Notes under the pieces: generated by a model
Database searches by the model: none
Told to the model about the DNA's origin: nothing
What the model saw: the letters and a program-made list of their open reading frames with translations, nothing else
Program-made: the position numbers and the translations under genes
Shown here: positions 25,231 through 33,683 of the stretch, one piece after another
Position numbering within the stretch: position 1 is the first letter of the stretch
How the letters are laid out: every line of letters starts with the position of its first letter
From: JAXGPX01 sp040766745
GTDB lineage: Bacteria; Bacillota; Sulfobacillia; Fermentithermobacillales; Fermentithermobacillaceae
DNA length: 64,000 nt
Reading direction: 5' to 3'
Assembly (NCBI GenBank): GCA_040766745.1
Contig: JAXGPX010000004.1
Coordinates: forward strand, 122,415-186,414

Positions 25231-25436
25231 AGGCTTCCCTCCGAAATGTCTATTTGGACTTAATTCAACGGCCATGATGAAAGTCCTGCTAGACACCCAT
25301 ATCTGATCTCGCCAATTCTTGGCAGTGAGAATATTGTACGTCTGGTATTGCGGAAAGCAGGAGTTTTGGAAGGGGTTAGGCAAATATCATTCTTGGGGTA
25401 TTATTAGGATTACTACGCACAAGAGGAGGAAGTACA

Positions 25437-26294
25437 ATGACAAAACAAGTTCCCTTTACTAAAATGCACGGACTAGGTAACGACTACCTTTACATCGATA
25501 TGTTCTCCTATGATGGCAACCATGACTGGCCCGAACTTTCCCGGAGAATGTCTGAGCGCCATTTCGGAGTGGGCGCAGATGGGCTGATTCTGGTAGAGCC
25601 TTCAAATACGGCAGATTTCAAGATGCGCATGTTCAACGCAGACGGGTGCGAAAGCGAGATGTGCGGCAATGGAATGCGGTGCTTTGCCAAGTATGTTTAC
25701 GATAGAAAATTGATTGACAAGACTGCCATAAGCGTAGAAACCAAGGCAGGTATTATCAAGCCTTACCTTACTGTAAGCGGCGGCAAGGTAGAATCGATTT
25801 CAGTAGATATGGGTGTTCCCCACCTAAAAAGGGCAGAAATTCCTCTTGCTAAACTCGAAGGGCCCGAACCGGTGATAAACGAACCTTTTGAATATGATGG
25901 CCAGGTGCTTCGCGGTACGTGTGTATCTATGGGAAATCCACATTGTGTCTTTTTCGTAGACGACGTATGGCAGGTAGAATTAGAAAAAATAGGGCCTGTC
26001 TTGGAGAACCATCCGATATTCCCCAAGCGCGCCAACATCGAGTTTGTTGCAGTGAAATCAAGGGATTCAATAGACATGCGAATTTGGGAGAGGGGCTCGG
26101 GCATAACTCTGGCATCGGGTACAGGTTCGTCTGCGTCAGTAACTGCCACCATCCTTAACGGAAAGGCAGACAAAGGAACTCCCATAACGGTAAATTTACC
26201 AGGCGGAACCCTGGTAGTAGAGTGGAAAGAAGACGGCCACATATGGCAGACAGGCCCAGCAGTAGAAATATGTACAGGTGTCTTCTACCTTTAA
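25437..26294 (+). CDS. dapF: Diaminopimelate epimerase-like, second catalytic Cys replaced by Ser
   Basis: 285 aa, full DapF length. Two-fold pseudo-symmetric epimerase fold: FTKMHGLGNDY at the start, FGVGADGLILV, NADGCESEMCGNGMRCFA with the first catalytic Cys (C76), and MGNPHCVFFV. The second catalytic motif, normally ACGTG, reads ERGSGITLASGTG with Ser227 (codon TCG at 26115-26117). DapF interconverts LL- and meso-diaminopimelate by a two-Cys, two-base mechanism, so this enzyme may be slow, act on another amino acid, or be inactive. TCG needs two changes from a Cys codon, so a single read error is unlikely. RBS AGAGGAGGA. It stands alone, not in a lysine operon. Confidence 0.88.
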   Translation: MTKQVPFTKMHGLGNDYLYIDMFSYDGNHDWPELSRRMSERHFGVGADGLILVEPSNTADFKMRMFNADGCESEMCGNGMRCFAKYVYDRKLIDKTAISVETKAGIIKPYLTVSGGKVESISVDMGVPHLKRAEIPLAKLEGPEPVINEPFEYDGQVLRGTCVSMGNPHCVFFVDDVWQVELEKIGPVLENHPIFPKRANIEFVAVKSRDSIDMRIWERGSGITLASGTGSSASVTATILNGKADKGTPITVNLPGGTLVVEWKEDGHIWQTGPAVEICTGVFYL

Positions 26295-26321
26295 GGAACG
26301 CGGGGACGGTTCGCGCGTTCC
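26295..26321. repeat. Dispersed GGGACGGTTCGCGCG repeat, copy 1
   Basis: GGAACGCGGGGACGGTTCGC followed by GCGTTCC directly after dapF. The same motif recurs in reverse orientation twice at 30487-30558 next to the SDR gene. GGGACGGCCC at about 26350 is a degenerate neighbour. It resembles the short dispersed palindromic repeats found in many Firmicute genomes. Confidence 0.7.
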
Positions 26322-26443
26322 ACCAGAAACGAGGCCGGGGAGACAACGGGGACGGCCCTAATTTCCCGCAGAATGATTTGTAACGGTCCCGGTGTTTCCA
26401 AGAAACACGGGTTATCTTAGCAATATTGAATGGAGTCGCTAAC

Positions 26444-27439
26444 ATGCCACAGATACTAGCCGATGCATTGTTACTATTTGTTACAGTAATTTGGGGGACA
26501 ACCTTTGTTCTGGTTAAGGGTGCCATTTCATCTGTAAGGCCCTTTACATTTCTGGCAGTACGGTTTGCCATCGGTGGGATATCGTTGTTGTTGTGGCTGT
26601 TTGTGAGGAAAATTCGGGTTTCCGGGAAAGCACAAGCAAACGCTGTCATAGGTGGCATGGAGCCCGTCAAAAATCATGGTGATACCATCATTTCCGCTGA
26701 TTCCACTGTTTTGGCCAAATCATCTGGCTCGTTTGTCAAAGGTGCAATTATTACAGGAATCACACTGCTTCTTGCCTATGCTACTCAGACCTTTGGGTTG
26801 CTTACTGTGGCTGCCGGGAAAGCTGCCTTCATAACCGGGCTATCGGTGGTAATCGTCCCGGTGGCTTCAGCCTTTCTGCTCAAGACTGCTCCAAACCGGA
26901 GCACCGCCATAGGCGTGATTTTGGCAGCCACAGGCTTGTGTCTTATGTCACTGACTTTGCCGTTCAGAGTAGAATACGGTGACCTATTAGTGTTCCTGTG
27001 TGCAATTTTCTTCGCAGCCCATATTCTCCTTGTAGGGACATACTCCAGAGGGAATGATCCTGTAGTTTTCGCAGCTATCCAACTCATTGTTGTGGCCGCA
27101 GGCTCGTTTGCAGCAGCCATGCTGTTAGAACGGCCTCTGTCTGTTCCCAGAGAGGCCTGGGGAGCCATAATCTACACTGCTACTGTGGCCACTGCCGTAA
27201 CAGTCCTAATACAGTCTGCTGTACAAAAGTATACTTCGGCTACCCACACTGCATTGATCTTTTCGGCCGAGCCTGTTTTTGGAGCCATCTTTGCATGGAT
27301 GATGCTAGGGGAGATCTTGAGCCCCCGGGAGATGGCAGGAGCGGTGCTCATATTGTCAGGTATGCTGGTTTCGGAAATTGCCCCCAGGCAAAGGCAACTT
27401 GAAAATAGGAACAGTGTTGCAGCCGGCAAAGACCGGTAG
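26444..27439 (+). CDS. EamA/DMT-family metabolite exporter
   Basis: 331 aa with ten predicted membrane helices in two EamA repeats. Repeat 1 has FVTVIWGTTFVLVKGAI and RFAIGGISLL, then TQTFGLLTVAAGKAAFITGL; repeat 2 has FSAEPVFGAIFAWMMLGE, the diagnostic EamA C-terminal motif. A non-typical charged loop of about 45 residues (53-95) follows helix 2. ATG 26444 after GGAG. Ends 60 nt before gcvPA, on the same strand, so it may export an amino acid or C1-related product; the substrate is not readable from the sequence. Confidence 0.88.
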   Translation: MPQILADALLLFVTVIWGTTFVLVKGAISSVRPFTFLAVRFAIGGISLLLWLFVRKIRVSGKAQANAVIGGMEPVKNHGDTIISADSTVLAKSSGSFVKGAIITGITLLLAYATQTFGLLTVAAGKAAFITGLSVVIVPVASAFLLKTAPNRSTAIGVILAATGLCLMSLTLPFRVEYGDLLVFLCAIFFAAHILLVGTYSRGNDPVVFAAIQLIVVAAGSFAAAMLLERPLSVPREAWGAIIYTATVATAVTVLIQSAVQKYTSATHTALIFSAEPVFGAIFAWMMLGEILSPREMAGAVLILSGMLVSEIAPRQRQLENRNSVAAGKDR

Positions 27440-27497
27440 GGAGTCTAGTTTGTTAGCGGCGCCAGGATGTGAAAAACATCATGAAAGGACGGTTGCT

Positions 27498-28913
27498 ATG
27501 GCAAAGAACAAGTTTGTCCACCCCTTTATCCCCAACTCAGTTCCCGAAGTTCAGGAGAAGATGATGCAGGAGATCGGGATTACCGAAATAGACAGGCTGT
27601 TTTCGGAAATCCCAGAGGAATTGAGATTTAGGGGCAAAATGAACATTCCTGAACCTCTCCTCTCAGAATTGGAGCTCACCCGTCATATGGAGAAACTCCT
27701 TTCCAAGAACCAGAGTGCTGAAGAGGCAGTGAGTTTCCTTGGGGCCGGCTGCTACCGGCATTATGTTCCTGCAATATGTGACGAAATTGCCAATAGGCCG
27801 GAATTCCTGACTGCATATGCCGGCGAGCCGTATGAAGACCATGGAAGGTTTCAAGCCCTGTTTGAATACCAAAGCATGATGGCCGAACTGCTTGATATGG
27901 ATGTGGTTAATGTACCTACATATGACTGGTGCCAGGCAGCTGCAACTGCAGTACGGATGGCAGGCAGGATAACCGGGCGGACTAAAATCCTTGTTGCCAA
28001 GAACATCAACCCACAGAGGCTATCGGCTATCAAGAATTACTGCCTTCCTGCTATGACAGTGGATTTTGTTGAATACAGCGGCGAATCCGGTTGTTTGGAC
28101 CTTGAGGATCTCGAGGGGAAACTAACACCGGATGTAGCCGCGGTGTACCTGGAGACCCCTAACTATTTCGGGATTATTGAATCTCAGGGCCAAAGTATAG
28201 CACATATTGCCCACCAAAACGGCTCCCTTTTTGTGGTAGGAACAGATCCGGTATCACTGGGGATTCTGTCACCGCCTTCACATTACGGCGCAGACATTGC
28301 ATGTGGAGACATTCAAACACTGGGTATTCACATGAATTACGGCGGAGGTGTTGCCGGTTTCATTGCAAGCCGGGATACTGAAGAGTTTGTAGCAGAGTAT
28401 CCATCAAGGTTATTTGGAATAGCAAAAACTGAAGTCGAAGGTGAATGGGGCTTCGGAGACGTTTACTACGATAGGACATCGTTTGCCAGAAGAGAACTGG
28501 GTAAGGAGTTTGTTGGAACGGCTGCTGCCCTGTGGGGCATCACTGCAGGAGTATACCTTGCACTTATGGGCCCTAAAGGAATGCAGGATGTGGGCAAGAC
28601 CATAATGCAAAATGCCTCATACGCTACGAAGAAGCTCTCGGCTATCGAGGGAATACGCCCGAATATTCTTGAGTCGCCTTTTTTCAAGGAATTCATAGTC
28701 AATTTTGACGAGGCCGGTTTGACTGTGGCAGAGGTCAATGCTGCGTTAAGAGAGAGAGGCATCTGGGGCGGCAAGGATATTTCCAAAGAGTTTCCTGAGC
28801 TAGGCCAAAGCGCCCTTTACTGTGTTACAGAAATGCACTCTAAACAAGATATCCTGGCGCTTTGTGATGCTCTTGCCATGATTGTGGGCACCGGGAAAGG
28901 GGGGAGGGCATAA
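27498..28913 (+). CDS. gcvPA: Glycine dehydrogenase (decarboxylating) subunit 1
   Basis: 471 aa, N-terminal half of the split P-protein (EC 1.4.4.2) of the glycine cleavage system. Family signatures: HPFIPNSVPEVQEKMM, LFSEIPEELRF, FLGAGCYRHYVPAI, TAYAGEPYEDHGRFQALFEYQ and QTLGIHMNYGGGVAGFIA. It has the PLP fold but no lysine for the cofactor, which subunit 2 supplies. ATG 27498 follows GAAAGGACGG; the upstream extension overlaps the EamA end and is rejected. Translationally coupled to subunit 2 through a 1-nt TAATG overlap. Neither gcvT nor gcvH is in the window. Confidence 0.95.
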   Translation: MAKNKFVHPFIPNSVPEVQEKMMQEIGITEIDRLFSEIPEELRFRGKMNIPEPLLSELELTRHMEKLLSKNQSAEEAVSFLGAGCYRHYVPAICDEIANRPEFLTAYAGEPYEDHGRFQALFEYQSMMAELLDMDVVNVPTYDWCQAAATAVRMAGRITGRTKILVAKNINPQRLSAIKNYCLPAMTVDFVEYSGESGCLDLEDLEGKLTPDVAAVYLETPNYFGIIESQGQSIAHIAHQNGSLFVVGTDPVSLGILSPPSHYGADIACGDIQTLGIHMNYGGGVAGFIASRDTEEFVAEYPSRLFGIAKTEVEGEWGFGDVYYDRTSFARRELGKEFVGTAAALWGITAGVYLALMGPKGMQDVGKTIMQNASYATKKLSAIEGIRPNILESPFFKEFIVNFDEAGLTVAEVNAALRERGIWGGKDISKEFPELGQSALYCVTEMHSKQDILALCDALAMIVGTGKGGRA

Positions 28914-30484
28914 TGAAATCAAAGAAATCACGTCTGAGACGAGGTTTTCATCAGGCGAAGTGGGATGAACCGGTGATATTTGAACTCAGCCAGCCAGGTG
29001 AGCGTGGTATCCTTGTGCCCGAAGCAGAGAATGACGTAAAGGCTGAAGCAGGGCAGCCCTGGAAAGACCTGCCTGAAAACATGCTAAGAAAAACCCCGCC
29101 GGCCTTGCCTGAGTTGTCACAGGCCAGGGTGTTGCGCCACTACCTGCGGCTTTCACAGGCAACCCTTGGAGCAGACCTGAACATAGAAATCGGACAGGGT
29201 ACATGTACGATTAAGTATAGCCCCAAGGTGAATGAGAAGTTTGCAGCATCCCCCAAAGTGGCTGAACTTCATCCGTTTCAAGATAATGAAACCGCTCAGG
29301 GCATACTCGAAATCATGTACAAGACTGAACTCTTTCTGAGGGAGATTTCAGGCCTTGACAGGTTTTCTTTTCAGCCAGGCGGCGGGTCTCAAGCTGCCCT
29401 TACTATTGCGTCGATTATTAGGGCCTACCATGAGTCAAGAGGAGAAGGCCAACAGCGGGACGAGATTATAACCACGATATTTTCCCACCCGTGCAATGCG
29501 GCTACTGCTGCGGTCAAGGGATTTAAGATTGTAACTATCTATCCGGATCAAGATGGATATCCTGACCTAGAAGCACTTAAGGCCGCTGTGTCTGAACGGA
29601 CGGCAGGTTTGATGATAACCAATCCGGAAGATACAGGTGTATTCAACCCTCGTATCAAGGAGTTTACTCGCATTGTCCACGAGGCAGGTGGAATTTGCAG
29701 CTACGACCAGGCTAATGCCAACGGAATTCTGGGAATTACCAGAGCCAGAGAGGCAGGCTTTGATCTTTGCTTCTTCAACCTCCACAAGACTTTCGCGTCT
29801 CCCCACGGATGTGGGGGGCCGGGCTCGGGAGCTGTCGGAGTCACCAAAGAACTTGAGAGGTTCTTGCCTGTCCCTATAGTCGACTTTGACGGGTCAAAAT
29901 ACAGTTTGAACTATGATCTGCCGGATTCAATAGGAAAGATTAAGATGTTTCATGGTGGTATTCAGGCGGTAGTTAGGGCTTACGCATGGATTATGAGCCT
30001 GGGTGCTGAAGGATTGGAAGAAGTGGCCAGGACAGCAGTTTTGAACAGCAACTATCTGCTCTCCAAGATCAAGAAGATACGGGGAGTCCATGTGCCATAT
30101 GCGCCTGGAAAGCACCGCTTCGAGCAGGTAAGGTACAGCTGGGGGCCGCTTACAGAGGACACTGGGGTTACTACTGAGGACGTCCAGAGGAGAATGTGTG
30201 ATTTCGGGCTTCATTACTGGACTAGTCACCATCCGTGGATTGTCCCTGAGCCGTTTACTTTGGAACCTACAGAGTCGTATTCCAAGGAAGAACTTGATGA
30301 GTACGTTGAGGCTTTGGAGGAGATTTCAGGAGAAGCATATGAGAATCCTGACATCGTCAAGAGTGCTCCTCACAGGAGCGTGGTACACAAGATTTCTCAG
30401 GATTGGTTTGATGATCCGGAGAAATGGGCGATTACCTGGAGGTCTTATTTGAAGAAGCATGGGAAGGCTGGAGCAGTGAAATAG
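28913..30484 (+). CDS. gcvPB: Glycine dehydrogenase (decarboxylating) subunit 2
   Basis: 523 aa, C-terminal half of the split P-protein. PLP lysine K292 in FFNLHKTFASPHGCGGPGSG; QPGGGSQAALTIASIIRAYH and HPCNAATAAVKGFKIV are typical of the family. With subunit 1 it decarboxylates glycine and passes the aminomethyl group to the H-protein lipoyl. The two subunits are adjacent as in Clostridia and Thermotogae. Starts at the ATG that overlaps the stop of gcvPA by 1 nt. The coding C-terminus is followed directly by two copies of a GC-rich repeat. Confidence 0.95.
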   Translation: MKSKKSRLRRGFHQAKWDEPVIFELSQPGERGILVPEAENDVKAEAGQPWKDLPENMLRKTPPALPELSQARVLRHYLRLSQATLGADLNIEIGQGTCTIKYSPKVNEKFAASPKVAELHPFQDNETAQGILEIMYKTELFLREISGLDRFSFQPGGGSQAALTIASIIRAYHESRGEGQQRDEIITTIFSHPCNAATAAVKGFKIVTIYPDQDGYPDLEALKAAVSERTAGLMITNPEDTGVFNPRIKEFTRIVHEAGGICSYDQANANGILGITRAREAGFDLCFFNLHKTFASPHGCGGPGSGAVGVTKELERFLPVPIVDFDGSKYSLNYDLPDSIGKIKMFHGGIQAVVRAYAWIMSLGAEGLEEVARTAVLNSNYLLSKIKKIRGVHVPYAPGKHRFEQVRYSWGPLTEDTGVTTEDVQRRMCDFGLHYWTSHHPWIVPEPFTLEPTESYSKEELDEYVEALEEISGEAYENPDIVKSAPHRSVVHKISQDWFDDPEKWAITWRSYLKKHGKAGAVK

Positions 30485-30486
30485 GA

Positions 30487-30558
30487 CACGGGCGCGCGAA
30501 CCGTCCCCGTGTTTCACCAGCGTTTCAGGGTGGAACGCGCGAACCGTCCCCGTGTTTC
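30487..30558. repeat. Dispersed CGCGAACCGTCCCCGTG repeat, copies 2 and 3
   Basis: Two copies (30491-30515 and 30532-30558) of GCGCGAACCGTCCCCGTGTTTC in the gcvPB-SDR gap, the reverse complement of the repeat after dapF. The second copy is preceded by GGAAC and carries the full arm. Confidence 0.75.
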
Positions 30559-30576
30559 AGGATGGGAGGGAGTTTT

Positions 30577-31359
30577 GTGTCAAAGTACGAGGATCCACTT
30601 TTGCTTGATGGGAAGGTGGCGGTTATTACAGGTGGGGCGTCTGGCATTGGGCTGGCGTCTGCCGAGGTTTTGGCTGAGTATGGGGTTGCAGTTATTTTGC
30701 TGGACATAAATGAAGACAATGGGAATGAGGCTGTGTCTTCTATAGTAGGGGCAGGGGGCAAGGCCTGGTTTATCAGGTGTGATGTCACGTCCAATGATAA
30801 CTGCCGCCAGGCTGTTGAGGAGATAAGGGCCAGGTATGGACGGATAGACGTTCTCTTCAACAACGCAGGGGTCATAGTAAGAAAAGACGTGGTTAGCCAC
30901 GAGGAGAAGGAATGGGATTTGGTAATTGACGTCTGCCTCAAGGGTACGTATTTGATGTCCAAATATGTGATTCCGATTATGGCCTTAAACGGCGGAGGCA
31001 GCATAATTAACACTGGATCCGGGTGGGGCCTTAAAGGCGGCGACAACGCTGCGTCTTATTGTGCTGCCAAGGCAGGTGTTGTGAACCTTACCAGAGCTAT
31101 GGCCATAGACCATGGCAAGCAAAATATCAGGGTCAATTGTGTGTGCCCTGGTGATACAGACACGCCTATGCTCAGGGGAGAAGCCAGGCAGTTAGGGTTT
31201 GATGAGGAGGAGTTTCTAAAGTCTTCGGGTGTAGACAGGCCTCTCAGGCGGATTGGCGTGCCACGGGACATTGCCCATGCAGTCTTGTTCCTGGCCTCTG
31301 ATTTGTCTGCTTGGATTACAGGTACGGCCATTGTAGTAGACGGAGGCGGAATAGCCTGA
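30577..31359 (+). CDS. Short-chain dehydrogenase/reductase
   Basis: 260 aa classical SDR. Cofactor motif TGGASGIG (18-25), D-I-N at the end of strand 2 (NAD(H) preference), C-D-V at 68-70, NNAG (95-98), catalytic Ser148 with Y161-x-x-x-K165 and the C-terminal VDGG. GTG start at 30577 after GGGAGGGAG, consistent with other genes in this window. Lies 90 nt after gcvPB with repeats between them, so co-transcription is uncertain. The substrate (sugar, polyol or hydroxy acid) is not predictable. Confidence 0.92.
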   Translation: MSKYEDPLLLDGKVAVITGGASGIGLASAEVLAEYGVAVILLDINEDNGNEAVSSIVGAGGKAWFIRCDVTSNDNCRQAVEEIRARYGRIDVLFNNAGVIVRKDVVSHEEKEWDLVIDVCLKGTYLMSKYVIPIMALNGGGSIINTGSGWGLKGGDNAASYCAAKAGVVNLTRAMAIDHGKQNIRVNCVCPGDTDTPMLRGEARQLGFDEEEFLKSSGVDRPLRRIGVPRDIAHAVLFLASDLSAWITGTAIVVDGGGIA

Positions 31360-31590
31360 GGGTTTCATAAGGCCGGAGGAATAAAGGGCAAGCGGCCTGG
31401 AGTATTAGGGAGAGGCTTGACGCAAAAAAGTTTTCCCCCACAAGGTTTCTGTGTCCTTCACCAGATAAGTCAACGCGAATGCAGGATATGTAAGAAGGGG
31501 CCTTCCGGCCCCTCTTTGTCTTTGCTCGATCATGCCTCTGCATCAGCTGGATTATGCCTCTATTCCATTCTTGCTCACTGCCGGGATGTA

Positions 31591-32196
31591 CTACTTTATG
31601 ATTCCCAACCAGTTGGCGTATAGGAAGTGGAGCCTGCCGATGAAAAGCGCCATACGTCCCATTACAGTGCTTCCAAATGCTGCTCCAAAGGATACCATCA
31701 TCATATATCGCCCAAAAGACGATACGTGCTTCAGAGGACCCCTGTGTTCCACTGAGAAGAAGAAGTATGCAAGAACACCCAGAGTCCCCAATACTATCAG
31801 GACGTTGTTTATGCCGTTAAGGGGCAAGATAGTGCTCTTAATTTGGCTGACTATCTGAGACCCGACTGTCCCTCGTATTGCAAGGCCTGTTCCTATTCCA
31901 ACCAAGATCGCAAGCGGGAAACGGGACAGCCATGCGATTTTCTTGGAATACCTTGTATACAGCATTACTCCAAGAACCATAGGGATAAGAACTTGCCAAT
32001 TGCCCTTGGTTGTCAGCGGCTCGATTCCCTGGTCTCTTATGTTCATCCAGCCCAGGACCAGAGCGTGCCCTGCCGATACTCCAACGTACACGTTTTCTAC
32101 CAGCTTGTATAGTGGGTTGTCCTTAAAGGCAAAACTCATAATTCCAATGGTAGCAATAGCTGCAATCCACGTTCCAAGATTAGTGCTTATCTGCAT
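31591..32196 (-). CDS. Uncharacterised membrane protein of four-gene cluster (gene 4)
   Basis: 201 aa, five to six hydrophobic helices, few charged residues. Recognisable elements: an N-terminal helix, KDNPLYKLVENVYVGVSAGH, VLGVMLYTRYSKKIAWLSR and a final FGAAFGSTVMGRMALFIGRL amphipathic stretch. No known family is recognised. The ATG at 32196 overlaps the stop of the preceding gene in TGATG; a GTG one codon earlier behind GGGAGGTGGACG is equally good. Last of four overlapping or tightly spaced minus-strand membrane genes. It may be a structural subunit of a complex with them. Confidence 0.75.
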   Translation of the reverse strand: MQISTNLGTWIAAIATIGIMSFAFKDNPLYKLVENVYVGVSAGHALVLGWMNIRDQGIEPLTTKGNWQVLIPMVLGVMLYTRYSKKIAWLSRFPLAILVGIGTGLAIRGTVGSQIVSQIKSTILPLNGINNVLIVLGTLGVLAYFFFSVEHRGPLKHVSSFGRYMMMVSFGAAFGSTVMGRMALFIGRLHFLYANWLGIIK

Positions 32197-33026
32197 CACC
32201 GTCCACCTCCCTCTGTAATAGAATTCTTAGTTCCCAGGTATACAATATTTCCTAGTATTACAAGTCCAAGTATTGTAATGTGCGAGATTGACTGGGCATC
32301 CATGCCACGGATTCCAAGGCCGGAGATTCCCATTAGGCTTTCATAGCCTGCGGCACCTTTCATGCTCGGGATCATGCCCGTAATCTGCCCGGATTGGACA
32401 TACGGTGTCATGTTGGGTACGTTTACTGCGACAATTGCAGTTGCTATGGGAACTCCCATTGGATCTCCGACTTGTCTTATCCACTCAGGCACGCCTGGTG
32501 TTCCGGATGCGATGGTTATGACCAATGCAACATCTTGTGCCGAAGAAATGCCTTCCATTGCAGGAAGATCAGAAGTCAGGTTGCCCCTGTAGTCCCTTGG
32601 GAAACTGCCAGGTATATCTTTTGCCATTTTGGCTATTGCAGTTTCGTTTCCGGCCAGGTAGCCAAGGTTAACGTAATCTACACCGTATTCCTTATTCTTA
32701 TAGTCTGACCCTCCCAGGGCAGTTTCCAACAGGCTTGGGCCTGTATCAAAGAACCCCATGCCTATGACTCTGATTTCCTTGCGCGCGAGGTGGTTTAGAA
32801 GTGCTGTTGCACCGGAAGCCAGCTCGCCATACCCTCCGGGAGACGTATCCATCGATACGATTACTGCACTGCCGGCAGGCAGCGACTCTACAGTGTCATA
32901 GAGTTTTTGGGTTTCCGGCCCTACTGTTACCCCCAGGCCAATAGGCCAAATAAGGGGGATAGAGAGGGACAGGAAAACCACTGCATATATAACACGACGA
33001 TCCATGTGCGCGAGTTTTTCGAACAA
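32196..33026 (-). CDS. Uncharacterised protein with two anchors and alpha/beta domain (gene 3)
   Basis: 276 aa. One helix at about 12-30 and one at about 250-268 flank a soluble alpha/beta domain of about 210 residues with SAVIVSMDTSPGGYGELASG, RKEIRVIGMGFFDTGPSLLE and VALVITIASGTPGVPEWIRQ. This looks like a Rossmann-type fold with Gly-rich turns. No catalytic motif is recognised. The TTG start at 33026 follows AAAGGAGGG by 8 nt; an ATG seven codons later is possible. Separated by 14 nt from gene 2 and overlapping gene 4. Confidence 0.72.
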   Translation of the reverse strand: MFEKLAHMDRRVIYAVVFLSLSIPLIWPIGLGVTVGPETQKLYDTVESLPAGSAVIVSMDTSPGGYGELASGATALLNHLARKEIRVIGMGFFDTGPSLLETALGGSDYKNKEYGVDYVNLGYLAGNETAIAKMAKDIPGSFPRDYRGNLTSDLPAMEGISSAQDVALVITIASGTPGVPEWIRQVGDPMGVPIATAIVAVNVPNMTPYVQSGQITGMIPSMKGAAGYESLMGISGLGIRGMDAQSISHITILGLVILGNIVYLGTKNSITEGGGR

Positions 33027-33040
33027 TGTTTGTCCCTCCT

Positions 33041-33667
33041 TTATGAACTTGAACCGCCAAGATATGACTTTTCAATTCCCAGAAGCACCCGCAGGCCTGA
33101 CGCGATTCCGCCTATGCCGGCACCGATTAGCATACCCCTTTGGCCTGCAAGGTTGGGAACGTCCATAAGCCAGTTGCCTATCGTTGGGAACTGAGACCAT
33201 ATCTTTTCACCAATAGGCACGTTACCAAGCATCAAAATTGCTGCAGATACCAGCAGAATTGCTGCATCTAGGTTCCTTACCCTGAAGGCCCTGTAAGCTG
33301 CCGATGCGATAAAGAAACCGGTCATGGCATATACAGTAGCTTGTCCAGGTACAAATAATGCATCAAACCAGAACTGATAGGTCTTATCAGTTGGCCCCTT
33401 GATCATTCCCAGAAGAGCGACTCCTATCATTGAGAATATCAAGGCGCCTGAATACAGCCAATCAAGCCCCTTGCCTCGCGTAATTTTCTTTGCGTGGATT
33501 TGGATAAGGTTTACCGATGCCAAACCCAGGGCAAAGGCAGCGATTATTACGCCCCAATTTTCAACAGACTTTGCTGCCTGGATAAGAGGTTGCGACGGGA
33601 AGAAGAACGACACAATCATCAGCACGCCGACAGCAAAAGCCAGAGCTATTGGTAGTTCACGCCTCAT
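33041..33667 (-). CDS. Uncharacterised polytopic membrane protein (gene 2)
   Basis: 208 aa with about five to six hydrophobic helices. Helices around 8-24 and 40-58 are followed by a basic loop HAKKITRGKGLDW and further helices ending before GQRGMLIGAGIGGIASGLRV. No family is recognised. ATG after AAGGGGTGAC. Second gene of the four-gene minus-strand operon, 16 nt after gene 1. Confidence 0.75.
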   Translation of the reverse strand: MRRELPIALAFAVGVLMIVSFFFPSQPLIQAAKSVENWGVIIAAFALGLASVNLIQIHAKKITRGKGLDWLYSGALIFSMIGVALLGMIKGPTDKTYQFWFDALFVPGQATVYAMTGFFIASAAYRAFRVRNLDAAILLVSAAILMLGNVPIGEKIWSQFPTIGNWLMDVPNLAGQRGMLIGAGIGGIASGLRVLLGIEKSYLGGSSS

Positions 33668-33683
33668 GATATTGTCACCCCTT

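Noticed and set aside
27440..27497. Glycine riboswitch before gcvPA
   Set aside because: Only 58 nt separate the exporter from gcvPA, too short for the tandem aptamer, and no characteristic core was seen.
30424..30576. Upstream extension of the SDR gene
   Set aside because: It reads through gcvPB and the GC-rich repeats; the GTG at 30577 follows GGGAGGGAG and fits the family start.
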